22,261 nucleotides of DNA from Zetaproteobacteria bacterium (GTDB lineage Bacteria; Pseudomonadota; Zetaproteobacteria; Mariprofundales; Mariprofundaceae), in NCBI GenBank assembly GCA_021545665.1, contig JAJRTX010000225.1, forward strand, positions 1 through 22,261. Direction: 5' to 3'. Under the pieces are notes generated by a model that ran no database searches, had not been told where the DNA came from, and worked only from the letters and a program-made list of their open reading frames with translations. Below are positions 8,860 to 19,880 of the stretch, piece by piece. A program made the position numbers and the translations under genes. The first letter of the stretch is position 1. Every line of letters starts with the position of its first letter.

Positions 8860-9069
8860 TTAGACACGACCTCTGTTCGTCCAGGGCAGTGTCTGTGATC
8901 GGCAGTCTAGATAGTGGTTTAGGTGATGGGTATAGCCTGAAACTGGATCGAACAACTTCTTTCACAGGATGTGAAAGTTTTACCGCGAATCGCGGCAGCA
9001 GGGTCAGGGATACTGGCATGCGAATAAAGGTGGGTGACATGAGGTCCGAAACCGGATGGAGAGATATAG
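8860..9069 (+). promoter_or_regulatory. rplK-rplA leader with attenuator-like hairpin and L1-type binding site
   Basis: 210-nt leader. CTTTCAC (8959-8965) and GTGAAAG (8971-8977) form a 7-bp stem with a 5-nt loop followed by TTTT, resembling a weak terminator or attenuator. A second hairpin, CCGCG-AAT-CGCGG (8983-8995), follows. At 9033-9063, TGACATGAGGTCCG, AAAC and CGGATGGAGA form a short stem (TCCG/CGGA) flanked by TGA..ATGAG and ATGGAGA. This resembles the L1 site of 23S rRNA, which also ends CATGGAG, and it includes the rplK RBS (GGAGAG). Repression of L11-L1 translation by free L1 is well known; its presence here is inferred from this similarity. Confidence 0.6.
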
Positions 9070-9498
9070 ATGGCTAAAAAACTCGATAAAATTGTGAAGC
9101 TGCAGGTGCCCGCGGGCTCTGCAAATCCTGCTCCACCCGTCGGCCCGGCGCTGGGCCAGGCTGGCGTAAACATTATGGAATTTTGTAAGGCGTTTAACGC
9201 CAGGACGCAGGAAATCGAAAAAGGCCTGACGCTACCGGTTGTCATCAGTGTTTATGCAGATCGTTCCTTTGATTTCATTATTAAAACTCCTCCGGCATCT
9301 GTGCTGCTGAAAAAGGCAGCCAAGATTCAGAAAGGCAGTGGTGAACCGAATAAAAAGAAGGTCGGTTCTGTAAGCAGCGCTCAGATTCGTGAGGTTGCTG
9401 AGGCCAAAATGCCTGATTTGAACTGCTACGATGTTGAAGCTGCAATGAAGATTGTAGAAGGCACAGCCCATTCCATGGGTCTAGAAGTCAAGGGTTAA
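9070..9498 (+). CDS. rplK: 50S ribosomal protein L11
   Basis: Binds the GTPase-associated centre of 23S rRNA; also needed for RelA activation in other bacteria. 142 residues, standard. The N-terminal domain has the proline-rich [28 protein letters not shown] (from about residue 16) and the rRNA-binding C-terminal domain has [19 protein letters not shown] and the closing [18 protein letters not shown]. The start follows a GGAGAG RBS placed within the putative L1-binding hairpin. rplA follows after 12 bases. Confidence 0.99.
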   Translation: MAKKLDKIVKLQVPAGSANPAPPVGPALGQAGVNIMEFCKAFNARTQEIEKGLTLPVVISVYADRSFDFIIKTPPASVLLKKAAKIQKGSGEPNKKKVGSVSSAQIREVAEAKMPDLNCYDVEAAMKIVEGTAHSMGLEVKG

Positions 9499-9510
9499 GG
9501 GGGTCTTAAG

Positions 9511-10197
9511 ATGGCAAAAATAACCAAACGCATGAAAGCCAGCCTGGAGGCTGTTCCGGCTCAGGCGGTAACTGTGAAAGATGCGATTGAAGCAATTCTG
9601 GCACAGCCAACTGCAAAATTTGATGAATCTGTTGATGTTGCGATCAAGTTGGGTGTTGATACCCGTCATGCTGATCAAATGATTCGCGGCTCTATTGCTC
9701 TGCCGAATGGTACAGGTAAAACAGTACGTGTTGCTGTATTTGCCAAGGGTCCGAAGGCTGAGGAAGCAACGGCCGCCGGTGCCGATATTGTTGGTGCTGA
9801 AGATCTGGTCGAAAAAGTTCAGGGTGGTTTTATGGACTTCGACCGTGTTGTCGCTACACCCGACATGATGGCACAGGTTGGTCGTCTTGGTCGTGTGCTG
9901 GGTCCGCGAGGTCTTATGCCGAATCCGAAACTGGGTACTGTTACTATGGATGTAAGCAAGGCTGTGAGTGCGATCAAATCCGGTCAGATTGAAGTGCGTG
10001 CAGACAAGGCGGGTGTTGTTCATGCGCCGATAGGCCGCCGTTCGTTTGATGCAGTTAAGCTGATCGAAAACGTTGAATCGTTGCTCAATGAATTAAATCG
10101 CATGAAACCGGCTTCTTCCAAAGGCCGTTACATGCAGCGCATGTCCATTTCATCAACCATGGGTGCAGGTGTGCGCGTGGATGAAACAAGCCTGTAA
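9511..10197 (+). CDS. rplA: 50S ribosomal protein L1
   Basis: Forms the mobile L1 stalk that handles E-site tRNA and, in well-studied bacteria, represses its own L11-L1 mRNA. 228 residues, near the usual 229-234. Family segments: [26 protein letters not shown] in domain [19 protein letters not shown] in domain II, and the C-terminal [14 protein letters not shown] is an AAGGGGG run overlapping the rplK stop. The transcript then enters a long leader before rplJ. Confidence 0.99.
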   Translation: MAKITKRMKASLEAVPAQAVTVKDAIEAILAQPTAKFDESVDVAIKLGVDTRHADQMIRGSIALPNGTGKTVRVAVFAKGPKAEEATAAGADIVGAEDLVEKVQGGFMDFDRVVATPDMMAQVGRLGRVLGPRGLMPNPKLGTVTMDVSKAVSAIKSGQIEVRADKAGVVHAPIGRRSFDAVKLIENVESLLNELNRMKPASSKGRYMQRMSISSTMGAGVRVDETSL

Positions 10198-10433
10198 GCA
10201 GGGCTGAAACTGTTTGACCGGTGTGAACCGGTCCTGTGTCGAAAGGCACAAAAAAAGAATCGACAGAACTGAAGCTGGCAACAGTCAACGGGATGTCGAA
10301 ATAAACGATCCGTCCAAAACTGCTGGAGCCTGGGTTCGCAAGAGCCGGGTTTAATCGATACCCACAGGGGTTTCATCCCGCATAGATGGAGTGCGCGCTC
10401 ACTTGCGCGGGTCGATAAAGCAAGGGGGTAAAT
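10198..10433 (+). promoter_or_regulatory. rplJ leader: L10(L12)4 binding site and tandem tetraloop hairpins
   Basis: 236-nt leader. Two hairpins lie one base apart: GACCGGT (10216-10222)/ACCGGTC (10227-10233) with loop GTGA, and TGTGTC (10235-10240)/GGCACA (10245-10250) with loop GAAA, followed by seven A. Further down, 10324-10393 contains GGAGCCTGG, TTCGCAAGA, TTAATCGATACC, AGGGG/TCCC and CGCATAGATGGAGTG. These match, in order, elements I recall from the E. coli rplJ leader (GGAGCCTGG, TTCGCAAGA, TGCGTAGACGGTGA), the kink-turn site bound by the L10-L7/L12 complex. A last hairpin, CGCGC/GCGCG (10394-10409), precedes the RBS AGGGGG. Feedback repression of rplJL by L10 is expected from the family. 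Confidence 0.65.
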
Positions 10434-10952
10434 GTGAATAAACAAGACAAGCAACGCGTTGTCGAGGAACTTCATGCTGCCTGGTCTGAATCTACAGCAG
10501 GTGTGGTAACACACTACCGCGGTCTGACGGTTTCCGAAATGGGAGATCTCAGAGGCCGTTTGCACAAAGCGGATGTGTCGCTACAGGTGGTTAAAAATAC
10601 CCTGGCACGCCGTGCAGCTGAAGATACTGGCTTTAAAGCGGCAATAGAGATGTTCACCGGGCCGGTCGCCATAGCTTATGGCACAGATCCGGTAGGAATG
10701 GCTAAAGCTATTTCCGAATTCGCCAAAGAGCATGAAAAGTTCGAGGTGAAAGGTGGCGTTCTCGACGGCAAACTGGTGGATGTGGCAGGTATTAAAGCGC
10801 TGGCCAATCTGCCATCACGCGAAGTTCTGTTAGCTAAAATGCTTGGCAGTATGCAGTCGCCAATCAGTGGATTCGTCCGCACATTGGCTGAAGTTCCGGC
10901 TTCATTTGTACGCACGCTGGCAGCTATTCGCGATCAGAAAGAAATCGCATAA
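10434..10952 (+). CDS. rplJ: 50S ribosomal protein L10
   Basis: Base of the L7/L12 stalk; binds the GTPase-associated rRNA with L11 and carries L7/L12 dimers on its C-terminal helix. 172 residues, normal. Start is GTG 10434 (MNKQDKQRVVEELHAAWS), preceded by AGGGGG; an overlapping ATG at 10432 is followed at once by a stop. Family segments: VVTHYRGLTVSEMGDLRGRLHKADV, VVKNTLARRA and TGPVAIAYGTDPV. The C-terminus AEVPASFVRTLAAIRDQKE is the helix that docks L7/L12. The long leader upstream has L10-type control elements. Confidence 0.98.
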   Translation: MNKQDKQRVVEELHAAWSESTAGVVTHYRGLTVSEMGDLRGRLHKADVSLQVVKNTLARRAAEDTGFKAAIEMFTGPVAIAYGTDPVGMAKAISEFAKEHEKFEVKGGVLDGKLVDVAGIKALANLPSREVLLAKMLGSMQSPISGFVRTLAEVPASFVRTLAAIRDQKEIA

Positions 10953-11005
10953 CATTTATCACTAACTTAAAACCTAATAATATATAGCAAGAGGAGCTAA
11001 AGAAA

Positions 11006-11386
11006 ATGGCAATCACAAAAGAAGAACTAATTGAAGCAATTGAGTCTATGACAGTACTGGAACTCTCCGAGCTTGTTTCCGCACTGGAAGACAAGTTTGG
11101 CGTCTCTGCAGCTGCACCTGTGGCTGTGGCTGCCGGCCCTGCCGCTGGCGGCGAAGCTGCTGCCGCTGAAGAGCAGACAGAGTTTGACGTTACCCTGACC
11201 GCCGTTGGCGACAAGAAAATTCAGGTGATCAAGGCAGTTCGCGAAATTACCGGCCTGGGCTTGAAAGAAGCGAAGGCTGTGGTTGATAGCGCACCGGCCC
11301 CTGTCAAGGAAGCTGTATCCAAAGATGAGGCAGAAGATGTGAAAGGCAAGCTGGAAGCAGCTGGTGCAAGTGTAGAAATCAAGTAA
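11006..11386 (+). CDS. rplL: 50S ribosomal protein L7/L12
   Basis: Multi-copy stalk protein that recruits elongation-factor GTPases. 126 residues in the usual three parts: N-terminal dimerisation helices (1-~32), an Ala/Gly/Pro-rich flexible hinge (~34-57, [20 protein letters not shown]), and the compact C-terminal domain starting TEFDVTL with [24 protein letters not shown], the factor-binding helix region. RBS GAGGAG before the ATG. The 53-base gap from rplJ is AT-rich. A partial terminator follows before rpoB, as in other bacteria where it keeps L7/L12 made in excess over RNA polymerase. Confidence 0.98.
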   Translation: MAITKEELIEAIESMTVLELSELVSALEDKFGVSAAAPVAVAAGPAAGGEAAAAEEQTEFDVTLTAVGDKKIQVIKAVREITGLGLKEAKAVVDSAPAPVKEAVSKDEAEDVKGKLEAAGASVEIK

Positions 11387-11432
11387 ACAAGAACTTGAAT
11401 ACACGTTTGCACAGGTAAGCGTTTTAAGTCGA

Positions 11433-11473
11433 CCCCGGTGGCATGCCACCGGGGCTTGGCCTTTTTCGTTTTT
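11433..11473 (+). terminator. Attenuator between rplL and rpoB
   Basis: CCCCGGTGG (11433-11441) and CCACCGGGG (11446-11454) form a perfect 9-bp GC-rich stem with loop CATG; the whole 22 bases are a perfect palindrome. TTTTT (11462-11466) and a second TTTTT run (11469-11473) follow after 7 bases. The spacer between stem and T-tract and the position suggest partial termination, like the known rplL-rpoB attenuator of E. coli. Confidence 0.8.
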
Positions 11474-11523
11474 GATGACAATGAACAGTTTTGGAAAATC
11501 AGTATGTCGCCCGAGGTTACAAA

Positions 11524-14500
11524 ATGGCTAAGCAAGCATCTATGAAACGTATCCGCAAGAATTATGGTAGTATTCAATCGCCAATCAGCATGCCCAATAT
11601 GCTGCAATTGCAAACAGAATCATATCACGAATTTGTCGGTTATGGAGAAGCGGTTAATGAATCGCGGTTGGCTGAAGTATTCCGCAAAACATTTCCTGTC
11701 CGGGACTATGCCGGGCATGCGGAACTGAATTTTGAGGGGCTGGAGTATAGCCCGCCTCGTTATGATCTGGATGAATGTCGTCGCCGCGATTTAACATATG
11801 CTTTACCGGTAAAAGTAAAACTGCGACTGAAGATTTTTGAATCAGAGGGTTCTAAACGAGCCAAGCGAAAAGTTAGCGAAGTTCGCGATCAGTCTGTATA
11901 TATGGGTGAAATCCCCTGTATGACTGAACATGGCTCATTTATTATCAATGGTACGGAACGGGCGATTGTTTCGCAGATGCATCGTTCACCGGGCGTATTT
12001 TTTGATCATGATAAGGGCAAGACTCATAGCTCTGGAAAATTTTTGTTTAAGGCACGAGTGATTCCTTACCGAGGTTCCTGGCTGGATTTCGAATTTGATG
12101 CTAAAGACAAAATCCATTTTCGTATCGATTTGCGCCGCAAAATGCCGACAGGTGTTTTACTGAAAGCACTGGGCCTTTCGACACAGGACATTCTTGATCG
12201 CTTTTATCAGCGCCGTACATATCGTTTTTTCAAAAAAGGTATTCAGGTTAAGTTTGCACCTGAGTTATTTGAAGGCACGCGTGCCGTCACTACAATCACA
12301 ATCGGCAATAAAAATATAGTTGCCGAAGGAAAAAAATTCTCCAAGTTGGCGATTAAGCGCCTGGTAGAGGCAGATGTCGAGTGGATTGATGTACCGCTTG
12401 AACATGTCGTTGGAGAGGCTTCTGCTGAACCTGTTCTTATTGATGGAGGAGAGGTTCTGGTCGACCACAATCAGGAGCTGACAGAAGAATCTATTTCTGC
12501 TTTACAGGAAGCGGGGATTAAGAAGTTTGACTGTTTGCTGATAGATTCGTCGGTGCGGGGGCCATGGTTGGCAGACACTTTGCGTTTGGACACGGTTCAG
12601 TCAAGAGATGAGGCGAGAGTGGAAATTTACCGCATGATGCGCCCTGGTGAACCACCTACCGTGGAAACGGCAAAAGCCCTCTTTGAATCCATGTTTTATG
12701 ATGCTTCGCGATATGATTTGTCGCGAGTGGGACGCATGAAGCTGAACAGGCGCCTGGGCATCAGCAATGATGATGTTCCTCTGGATCAGGGGACTTTACG
12801 TGTTGAAGATATTTTAATGACTCTGGATACCCTGCTTTCTCTGCGCGATAGCGTTGGTGAAGTAGATGATATTGATCATCTGGGTAACCGCCGCCTACGT
12901 TCGGTAGGGGAATTGCTGGAAAACCAGATTCGTATAGGTCTTGTACGCATGGAACGAGCAGTTCGTGAGCGCTTGAGTTCCGGTGACTTGACCGAAATGA
13001 TGCCGTCAGATGCAGTAAATGCGAAACCATTGATTGCTTCCGTGAAAGAGTTTTTTGGTTCTTCGCAACTGTCCCAGTTTATGGATCAGACCAACCCTTT
13101 GAGTGAAGTTACACACAAACGACGCTTGTCGGCGCTTGGTCCGGGCGGATTGTCGCGTGAACGTGCAGGTTTTGAGGTTCGTGATGTGCATCCGACCCAC
13201 TATGGTCGTCTGTGTCCTATTGAAACGCCTGAAGGTCCGAATATTGGCCTGATTAATTCATTAGCCACTTATGCCAAGGTGAATGATTTTGGTTTTATCG
13301 AATCGCCATATCGCAAGGTTGTTAATGGCAAAGTGACTGATGATGTTGAATACCTGTCTGCTATTGATGAAGCTGAGCCGGTTATTGCACAGGCCAATGC
13401 CAAGGTTGATGAGAATGGTTGTTTTGTTGCTGATCTGGTTCAGTGCCGGCAGGACGGCGAATTTGTCATGGCCACACCTGAAGATATTACATTTATGGAT
13501 GTGTCACCGTCACAGGTGGTGTCGGTTTGTGCCGGCTTGATCCCTTTCTTGGAGCATGACGATGCCAACCGCGCATTGATGGGCTCAAATATGATGCGTC
13601 AGGCTGTACCTCTGCTGAAATCGGAGAAACCGCTGGTTGGAACCGGCATGGAAGCGCCGCTAGCCCGTGACTCGGGTGTATCCCAGGTTGCACGCCGTGG
13701 TGGTGTTGTTGACCGGGTTGATGGTGGACGCATTGTTGTTAAGGTGAATGACAGCGAACAGGTTGAAGGCGAACCTGGTGTGGATATTTACCGCCTGTTT
13801 AAATATCGTCGATCCAATCAGAATACTTGCTTTAACCAGCGGCCGCTGGTGAAAATGGGTGAAGTGGTTAGTAAGGGCGATATTATTGCTGATGGGCCAA
13901 GCACTGATTTGGGAGAGCTGGCGCTGGGCCGCAATGCGCTGGTGGCGCTGATGCCCTGGCGTGGCTATAACTTTGAGGATGCTATCATCATCTCCGAGAA
14001 GCTGGTGAAAGAGGATGTCTACACCTCAATTCATATTGAGGAGTTTGAAGGTGTTGCTCGCGACACCAAACTGGGCGAAGAGGAAATCACCCGCGATATT
14101 CCTAATGTAGGAGAAGAGGCGTTGCGGCATCTCGATGACTGTGGCATTGCCTATATAGGTGCGGAAGTGAAGTCCGGAGATATCCTGGTTGGAAAAATTA
14201 CGCCCAAGGGTGAGACACAGCTATCGCCGGAAGAGAAGTTGCTGCGTGCAATTTTTGGAGAAAAAGCTTCTGATGTGCGTGATACATCGTTGCGTATCAA
14301 ACCAGGTGAGGAAGGCGTCGTTGTGGATGTACAGATATTCACACGCCGCGGCGATGAAAAAGATGTCCGTGCCAAAGCTATTGAAGAGTCAGCTATTGAG
14401 CAGTTGTACTCTGACAAGGAAGAAGAGCGCCGAATTCTGGAGGCCAACGCAGTCAGCCGTTTGCAGACACTGCTTAAAGGCCAGCAGGCCGCTATATTCA

Positions 14501-15618
14501 AGGGATTGAAGAGCGGCGAAACTGTTACAGAATCCAACATTAAAGCATTGAGCTTGCGTGATTTATCAGGCATATCGGTTCAGGAAAATGTGGTGAATGA
14601 ACGCGTGGCGGAAATTCTGGAGTCCATGGATAAAGAGCGGGCGCGGCTTGAATCGCGCTTTGAGGAAAAGGTAGCCAAGGTTCGTGAAGGTTCAGAATTA
14701 AAACCTGGCGTCATTAAAGTGGCTAAAGTCTTTGTAGCCGTGAAACGCAAACTGCAGCCGGGGGATAAAATGGCTGGCCGCCATGGTAACAAGGGTGTGA
14801 TTTCAGTTATCGTGCCTGAAGAGGATATGCCATATACCGAAGATGGTACGCCAGTGGACATTTGTCTGAATCCGCTTGGTGTACCTTCGCGTATGAATAT
14901 TGGTCAGATTTTCGAAATTCATATGGGCTGGGCAGCCAGCACACTTGGCAAGCGACTGGATGACTTGGTCAGAGCTCAGGCGGGCCAGGATGCAATCAGA
15001 AGTTTCTTGCTTGATATTTATGATGAGGACAAGGCGGCATGTGTACAGATTGACGCTATGGATGATGATGCGTTATTTGAACTGGCTTATAATCTCAAGG
15101 GCGGTATACCAATTGCCACGCCAGTATTTGATGGTGCCAAGGAAAGTCATCTTCAGCGTATGTTGAAACTGGCTGGTTTGCCGGAATCTGGCCAAACCAC
15201 CTTATACGATGGGCGGACAGGCGAGGCCTTTGACAGCCCTATAACCATTGGGCACATGTATATTCTAAAATTGCACCACCTTGTAGATGAAAAGATTCAT
15301 GCTCGTTCAACAGGGCCATACTCACTTGTTACTCAGCAACCTCTGGGCGGTAAGGCGCAGTTTGGTGGTCAGCGATTTGGTGAGATGGAAGTATGGGCAC
15401 TGGAAGCTTATGGTGCCGCCTATACTTTGCAGGAAATGCTGACTGTAAAATCTGATGATGTGCAGGGGCGCACTAAAATGTATGAATCCATTGTACGTGG
15501 TGACATGTCATTTGATGCCGGAATTCCTGAATCTTTCAATGTGATGACCAAGGAACTGAATGCTCTGGGAATTGATCTTGCGATGGTCAAGAAACCAGCT
15601 GAGACAGAAGGAGAATAA
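11524..15618 (+). CDS. rpoB: DNA-directed RNA polymerase subunit beta
   Basis: Catalytic-core subunit of RNA polymerase; 1364 residues from the chosen start (E. coli 1342). ATG 11524 is preferred because GAGG lies 8 bases upstream; a TTG at 11491 in the same frame would add 11 residues without an RBS. Landmarks: rifampicin pocket [20 protein letters not shown] from G512, with D521, H531 and S536 at the positions of E. coli D516, H526 and S531, all wild type, predicting rifampicin sensitivity; [15 protein letters not shown]; the lysine-rich [13 protein letters not shown]; and [35 protein letters not shown] near the C-terminus. The C-terminal tail KKPAETEGE is acidic. rpoC starts 3 bases after the stop. 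Confidence 0.99.
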   Translation: MAKQASMKRIRKNYGSIQSPISMPNMLQLQTESYHEFVGYGEAVNESRLAEVFRKTFPVRDYAGHAELNFEGLEYSPPRYDLDECRRRDLTYALPVKVKLRLKIFESEGSKRAKRKVSEVRDQSVYMGEIPCMTEHGSFIINGTERAIVSQMHRSPGVFFDHDKGKTHSSGKFLFKARVIPYRGSWLDFEFDAKDKIHFRIDLRRKMPTGVLLKALGLSTQDILDRFYQRRTYRFFKKGIQVKFAPELFEGTRAVTTITIGNKNIVAEGKKFSKLAIKRLVEADVEWIDVPLEHVVGEASAEPVLIDGGEVLVDHNQELTEESISALQEAGIKKFDCLLIDSSVRGPWLADTLRLDTVQSRDEARVEIYRMMRPGEPPTVETAKALFESMFYDASRYDLSRVGRMKLNRRLGISNDDVPLDQGTLRVEDILMTLDTLLSLRDSVGEVDDIDHLGNRRLRSVGELLENQIRIGLVRMERAVRERLSSGDLTEMMPSDAVNAKPLIASVKEFFGSSQLSQFMDQTNPLSEVTHKRRLSALGPGGLSRERAGFEVRDVHPTHYGRLCPIETPEGPNIGLINSLATYAKVNDFGFIESPYRKVVNGKVTDDVEYLSAIDEAEPVIAQANAKVDENGCFVADLVQCRQDGEFVMATPEDITFMDVSPSQVVSVCAGLIPFLEHDDANRALMGSNMMRQAVPLLKSEKPLVGTGMEAPLARDSGVSQVARRGGVVDRVDGGRIVVKVNDSEQVEGEPGVDIYRLFKYRRSNQNTCFNQRPLVKMGEVVSKGDIIADGPSTDLGELALGRNALVALMPWRGYNFEDAIIISEKLVKEDVYTSIHIEEFEGVARDTKLGEEEITRDIPNVGEEALRHLDDCGIAYIGAEVKSGDILVGKITPKGETQLSPEEKLLRAIFGEKASDVRDTSLRIKPGEEGVVVDVQIFTRRGDEKDVRAKAIEESAIEQLYSDKEEERRILEANAVSRLQTLLKGQQAAIFKGLKSGETVTESNIKALSLRDLSGISVQENVVNERVAEILESMDKERARLESRFEEKVAKVREGSELKPGVIKVAKVFVAVKRKLQPGDKMAGRHGNKGVISVIVPEEDMPYTEDGTPVDICLNPLGVPSRMNIGQIFEIHMGWAASTLGKRLDDLVRAQAGQDAIRSFLLDIYDEDKAACVQIDAMDDDALFELAYNLKGGIPIATPVFDGAKESHLQRMLKLAGLPESGQTTLYDGRTGEAFDSPITIGHMYILKLHHLVDEKIHARSTGPYSLVTQQPLGGKAQFGGQRFGEMEVWALEAYGAAYTLQEMLTVKSDDVQGRTKMYESIVRGDMSFDAGIPESFNVMTKELNALGIDLAMVKKPAETEGE

Positions 15619-15621
15619 GCC

Positions 15622-18600
15622 ATGCAAGAACTGCTTAAGATGTTTCAAAAACCCAGCAATATTCAAGATTTTGATGGCCTGCGGGTCAGCTTGGCAAGTC
15701 CGGAAAAGATTCGTTCCTGGTCTTATGGCGAGGTAAAAAAACCGGAAACGATCAATTATCGCACCTTTAAACCTGAGCGTGATGGTTTATTCTGTGCCAA
15801 GATTTTTGGACCAATCAAGGATTACGAGTGTTTGTGCGGCAAGTACAAAAGGCTGAAACATCGTGGTGTGGTCTGTGAAAAATGTTCGGTGGAAGTCATT
15901 CCGTCCAAGGTGCGTCGTGAGCGTATGGGACATATTGATCTTGCTGCCCCGGTTGCTCATATCTGGTTCCTGAAGAGCCTGCCATCGCGTATTGGCCTGA
16001 TATTGGATAAAACCCTTAAAGAGCTGGAGCGCATTCTCTACTTTGAATCCTACATTGTGCTTGATCCCGGCCTGACCAGTCTGGAACAGTTCCAGATTTT
16101 GACTGAAGAAGAATATATTGAGGCATTTGAAGAGTACGGGGAAGAGTTTCGTGCTGGCATGGGCGCGGAAGCACTACGGGAAATGCTTAAAAATTTAAAC
16201 CTGGAAGAAGAGCGCCAGAGTTTACGCGCTCAGATTTTAGCCACCAAAGCAGTTACCAAACTGACCAAACTGACCAAACGGTTGTCGACGATTGAAGCGA
16301 TGCTGGGTTCCAATAATCGTCCTGAATGGATGATTATGGAAGTTATTCCAGTGCTGCCACCGGAAATTCGTCCGTTGGTACCTTTGGATGGTGGTCGTTT
16401 TGCGACATCTGACCTGAATGACCTGTATCGCAGGGTAATCAACCGGAACAATCGTTTGAAGCGTTTACTGGAACTGAATGCGCCGGAGATCATTACTCGC
16501 AATGAAAAGCGTATGCTGCAGGAATCTGTTGATGCACTGTTTGATAATGATCGCCGCTCCAAGCCAATTACTGGCAATAGCCGCCGTCCGTTGAAATCTT
16601 TGTCTGATGTAATGAAGGGTAAGCAGGGACGATTCCGCCAGAATCTGCTGGGAAAACGCGTAGACTATTCCGGACGATCAGTGATTGTGGTTGGGCCAGA
16701 GCTTAAACTGCATCAGTGCGGCCTGCCGAAGAAGATGGCGCTGGAATTATTTAAGCCGTTTATTTATAACAAGCTGGAACTGCGAGGGCTGGCGAATACA
16801 ATCAAGGCAGCTAAAAAACTGGTTGAACAGGGAATTCCGGAAGTTTGGGATATTCTGGCCGAAGTGATTGATCAGCATCCGGTGATGCTTAACCGTGCAC
16901 CAACATTGCACAGGCTTGGCATTCAGGCCTTTGAGCCTGTTCTGGTTGAAGGCAAGGCTATTCATTTGCATCCATTGGTCTGTACAGCATTTAACGCCGA
17001 CTTTGATGGTGATCAGATGGCTGTACATGTCCCTCTGTCCATTGAAGCACAGACCGAAGCGCGCGCCTTAATGATGGCTTCGAACAATGTACTTTCTCCG
17101 GCAACCGGCAAGCCTGTTATTGTGCCAACACAGGATATGGTGCTTGGCTTATATTATTTGACCCGTGAACGTCCGTTTGGGAAGGGTGAAGGCATGGTGT
17201 TTGCATCACCTGATGAAGCTTTGCGTGCTATGGATGCCGGTGCTGTGGATTTGCACAGTCGAGTGGTTTGTCGCATACGTGCCAATCGTGAGGCGACTAC
17301 GGTCGGTCGTGCTATTCTGTCCACCATATTGCCGGAAGAACTACCATTCAGCAGTATCAATTGTGAGTTGACCAAGAAGAGTGTAGCCAAGCTGATTGAG
17401 GATTGTTATCGCGCCGCTGGCAATAAGGCAACAGTACTGCTGGCCGACAGGCTGAAGGTTCTGGGATACACCTACGCCACTAAATCGGGTGCTTCGTTTG
17501 CATTAAGTGATGTGGAGGTACCTAAAGAAAAATATAGGCTGGTTGCAAGTGCAGAAGCGGAAGTGGCCAAGGTACAGAAGCAGTATGCTGACGGTCTGAT
17601 TACAGCTGGCGAACGATATAACAAGGTTATCGATTTATGGACGCATACCACTGAAAAGGTTGCGCGTGCCATGATGGAGCATCTGGCAACTGAAGAACTC
17701 CAGTCTGCAGATGGTACGAAAAAAGAACGCACCAAAACTTTCAATCCTGTTTTCATGATGGCTGATTCCGGGGCACGTGGTTCTGCCCAGCAGATTCGTC
17801 AGCTGGCCGGCATGCGTGGCTTGATGGCCAAGCCGGATGGCTCAATTATTGAGACTCCGATTACTGCTAACTTTCGTGAAGGCCTCACCATTCTGCAATA
17901 TTTTATCTCTACCCATGGTGCGCGTAAGGGCTTGGCAGATACTGCATTAAAAACTGCGAACTCAGGCTATTTGACTCGCAGGCTTGTCGATGTAGCGCAG
18001 GATGCTGTTGTTCGCATTCAGGACTGTAAGACGGTTAATGGTGTTACGCTGACGGCACTGGTTGAAGGCGGCGAAGTCATTGAACCATTACCGGAACGCG
18101 TATTGGGACGAGTACTTCTGGAAGCTGCTTTGGATCCGATTTCAGGTGTTGAAATTGCTCCGGCAGGGGCAATGGTCAATGAGGAGTTGGCCAATAAAAT
18201 TGAAATGGCCGAAGTTGAAACGGTACGCATACGCTCCGTTCTGACCTGTGAGGCTGAAGAAGGTGTTTGTGCCAATTGTTATGGTCGTGATCTGGCTCAT
18301 GGTACACCAGTCAGTATTGGCGAAGCCGTAGGTGTGATTGCGGCCCAATCCATTGGAGAGCCGGGCACTCAGTTGACCATGCGAACATTCCATGTCGGTG
18401 GCACGGCCTCCCGTTCTGCTGAGCAGGCGCACGTTGAGTCGAAGTTTGGTGGTGTAACCAGGGTTGATAATGGTATTACAGTGACTGATACACACGGCGC
18501 TGAGATTGTTATTAACCGCCACACTGAGGTAGTGATTACCGATAATAAAGGCAAGGAACTGGAGCGTCACCGTGTGCCTTATGGTGCACACCTGATGGTT

Positions 18601-19833
18601 GAGAACAAGGCTAAAACCAAGGCAGGTCAGAAGCTGGCAGGCTGGGATCCATATACAATGCCACTGATTGCGGAAACCGATGGCAGAATTCGTTTTGTCG
18701 ACCTGGAAGAAGGTATCACCATGCGCGAGCAGAGTGATGAAGTGACCGGATTGTCCAATCGGGTAGTTACCCAGCAGTTGGATGCACGCAAGGATTCATT
18801 GCGTCCACAGATTCAGCTGGTGGATCCAAAAGACCCTGAGGGTGATCCGATTGTCCTGGTGCGTACTAATTCACCGGCTCGTTACTTCCTGTCTCCGGGG
18901 GCGATTCTGAATGTAGAGAATTCAACCGATGTGAAAGCTGGCGAAGTATTGGCTCGAATTCCCCGCGAAGCAGGAAAGACCAAGGATATTACCGGTGGCC
19001 TGCCACGTGTAGTAGAATTATTCGAAGCTCGTAAGCCAAAGGATCTGGCCTTTATTGCAGGCAACGATGGTGTGATTTCCTTCGGTAAGGATATTCGCGG
19101 TAAGCGCAGAGTATATGTCGAGCCGACAGATGGATCTGATAAACTTGAATATCAGATTCCGAAAGGTTCCCAGATCCTGGTTCAGGAGGGAGACCGCGTG
19201 CGTCGTGGTGAGCGCCTGATGGAAGGCTCCCCTGCACCACAGGATATTCTGAGGGTTATGGGTGTTGAGGCACTGTCCAACTACCTCACAGATGAGATTC
19301 AGGAGGTCTATCGTCTGCAGGGTGTGAAGATCAACGATAAGCATATCGAAGTGATTGCTCGTCAGATGATGCGCAAGGTTCAGATCAATGATCCGGGCTC
19401 ATCCACCTACGTTGCCGGTGAGCAGCCGGTGCGCAAACACGTACTGGCCAATAACCGCAAGTTGATCGCAGCAGGTAAGGCACCGGCAACATTTGAGCCT
19501 ATTCTGCTGGGCATCACCAAGTCATCGCTGAATACCGAATCATTTATTTCAGCAGCTTCCTTCCAGGAAACGACTCGTGTGATTACAGAAGCGGCACTGG
19601 CAGGCAAAACAGATTGGCTGATGGGTCTGAAAGAGAATGTGATTCTCGGACGACTGCTGCCAGCTGGTACAGGGCTTGCCGCACGCATGGCTCCAAAGCC
19701 GAAAATAGAAGAGGAAATCGTGGAAGAGGTTATTGAAGCCAGTCCGGATGTCGAGGTGCTGGAAGAATTGACTCAGATTGTTGATGATAGTGGAACAGGA
19801 AACGTTGAAAAGGTTAAGGATGAAGCTGCTTAA
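15622..19833 (+). CDS. rpoC: DNA-directed RNA polymerase subunit beta'
   Basis: Subunit carrying the active-site metal; 1403 residues (E. coli 1407). Zinc-binding domain Cys70, Cys72, Cys85 and Cys88 are present. The catalytic motif NADFDGD places Asp460, Asp462 and Asp464 at the same numbers as E. coli. A second zinc cluster uses Cys802, Cys876, Cys883 and Cys886. The trigger-loop/bridge region includes [20 protein letters not shown] and [25 protein letters not shown]. The last ~45 residues after [10 protein letters not shown] are rich in Glu, Asp and Val and form a variable acidic tail. RBS AAGGAG overlaps the end of rpoB. It is the last gene of the cluster; a terminator follows within 20 bases, and rpsL does not follow as it does in most bacteria. 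Confidence 0.99.
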   Translation: MQELLKMFQKPSNIQDFDGLRVSLASPEKIRSWSYGEVKKPETINYRTFKPERDGLFCAKIFGPIKDYECLCGKYKRLKHRGVVCEKCSVEVIPSKVRRERMGHIDLAAPVAHIWFLKSLPSRIGLILDKTLKELERILYFESYIVLDPGLTSLEQFQILTEEEYIEAFEEYGEEFRAGMGAEALREMLKNLNLEEERQSLRAQILATKAVTKLTKLTKRLSTIEAMLGSNNRPEWMIMEVIPVLPPEIRPLVPLDGGRFATSDLNDLYRRVINRNNRLKRLLELNAPEIITRNEKRMLQESVDALFDNDRRSKPITGNSRRPLKSLSDVMKGKQGRFRQNLLGKRVDYSGRSVIVVGPELKLHQCGLPKKMALELFKPFIYNKLELRGLANTIKAAKKLVEQGIPEVWDILAEVIDQHPVMLNRAPTLHRLGIQAFEPVLVEGKAIHLHPLVCTAFNADFDGDQMAVHVPLSIEAQTEARALMMASNNVLSPATGKPVIVPTQDMVLGLYYLTRERPFGKGEGMVFASPDEALRAMDAGAVDLHSRVVCRIRANREATTVGRAILSTILPEELPFSSINCELTKKSVAKLIEDCYRAAGNKATVLLADRLKVLGYTYATKSGASFALSDVEVPKEKYRLVASAEAEVAKVQKQYADGLITAGERYNKVIDLWTHTTEKVARAMMEHLATEELQSADGTKKERTKTFNPVFMMADSGARGSAQQIRQLAGMRGLMAKPDGSIIETPITANFREGLTILQYFISTHGARKGLADTALKTANSGYLTRRLVDVAQDAVVRIQDCKTVNGVTLTALVEGGEVIEPLPERVLGRVLLEAALDPISGVEIAPAGAMVNEELANKIEMAEVETVRIRSVLTCEAEEGVCANCYGRDLAHGTPVSIGEAVGVIAAQSIGEPGTQLTMRTFHVGGTASRSAEQAHVESKFGGVTRVDNGITVTDTHGAEIVINRHTEVVITDNKGKELERHRVPYGAHLMVENKAKTKAGQKLAGWDPYTMPLIAETDGRIRFVDLEEGITMREQSDEVTGLSNRVVTQQLDARKDSLRPQIQLVDPKDPEGDPIVLVRTNSPARYFLSPGAILNVENSTDVKAGEVLARIPREAGKTKDITGGLPRVVELFEARKPKDLAFIAGNDGVISFGKDIRGKRRVYVEPTDGSDKLEYQIPKGSQILVQEGDRVRRGERLMEGSPAPQDILRVMGVEALSNYLTDEIQEVYRLQGVKINDKHIEVIARQMMRKVQINDPGSSTYVAGEQPVRKHVLANNRKLIAAGKAPATFEPILLGITKSSLNTESFISAASFQETTRVITEAALAGKTDWLMGLKENVILGRLLPAGTGLAARMAPKPKIEEEIVEEVIEASPDVEVLEELTQIVDDSGTGNVEKVKDEAA

Positions 19834-19848
19834 GTCACCAATATCAAA

Positions 19849-19880
19849 ATAAAAAGGGCGTCTTAGGGCGCCCTTTTTAT
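19849..19880 (+). terminator. Rho-independent terminator after rpoC
   Basis: ATAAAAAGGGCG (19849-19860) pairs perfectly with CGCCCTTTTTAT (19869-19880) across an 8-nt loop. The T-run forms part of the 3' arm and the A-run part of the 5' arm, so the structure could stop transcription in both directions. It closes the rpsL-to-rpoC cluster. Confidence 0.9.

Noticed and set aside
11491..11523. Upstream in-frame TTG start for rpoB adding 11 residues
   Set aside because: No RBS before TTG 11491 and it lies close after the attenuator; ATG 11524 has GAGG at good spacing.
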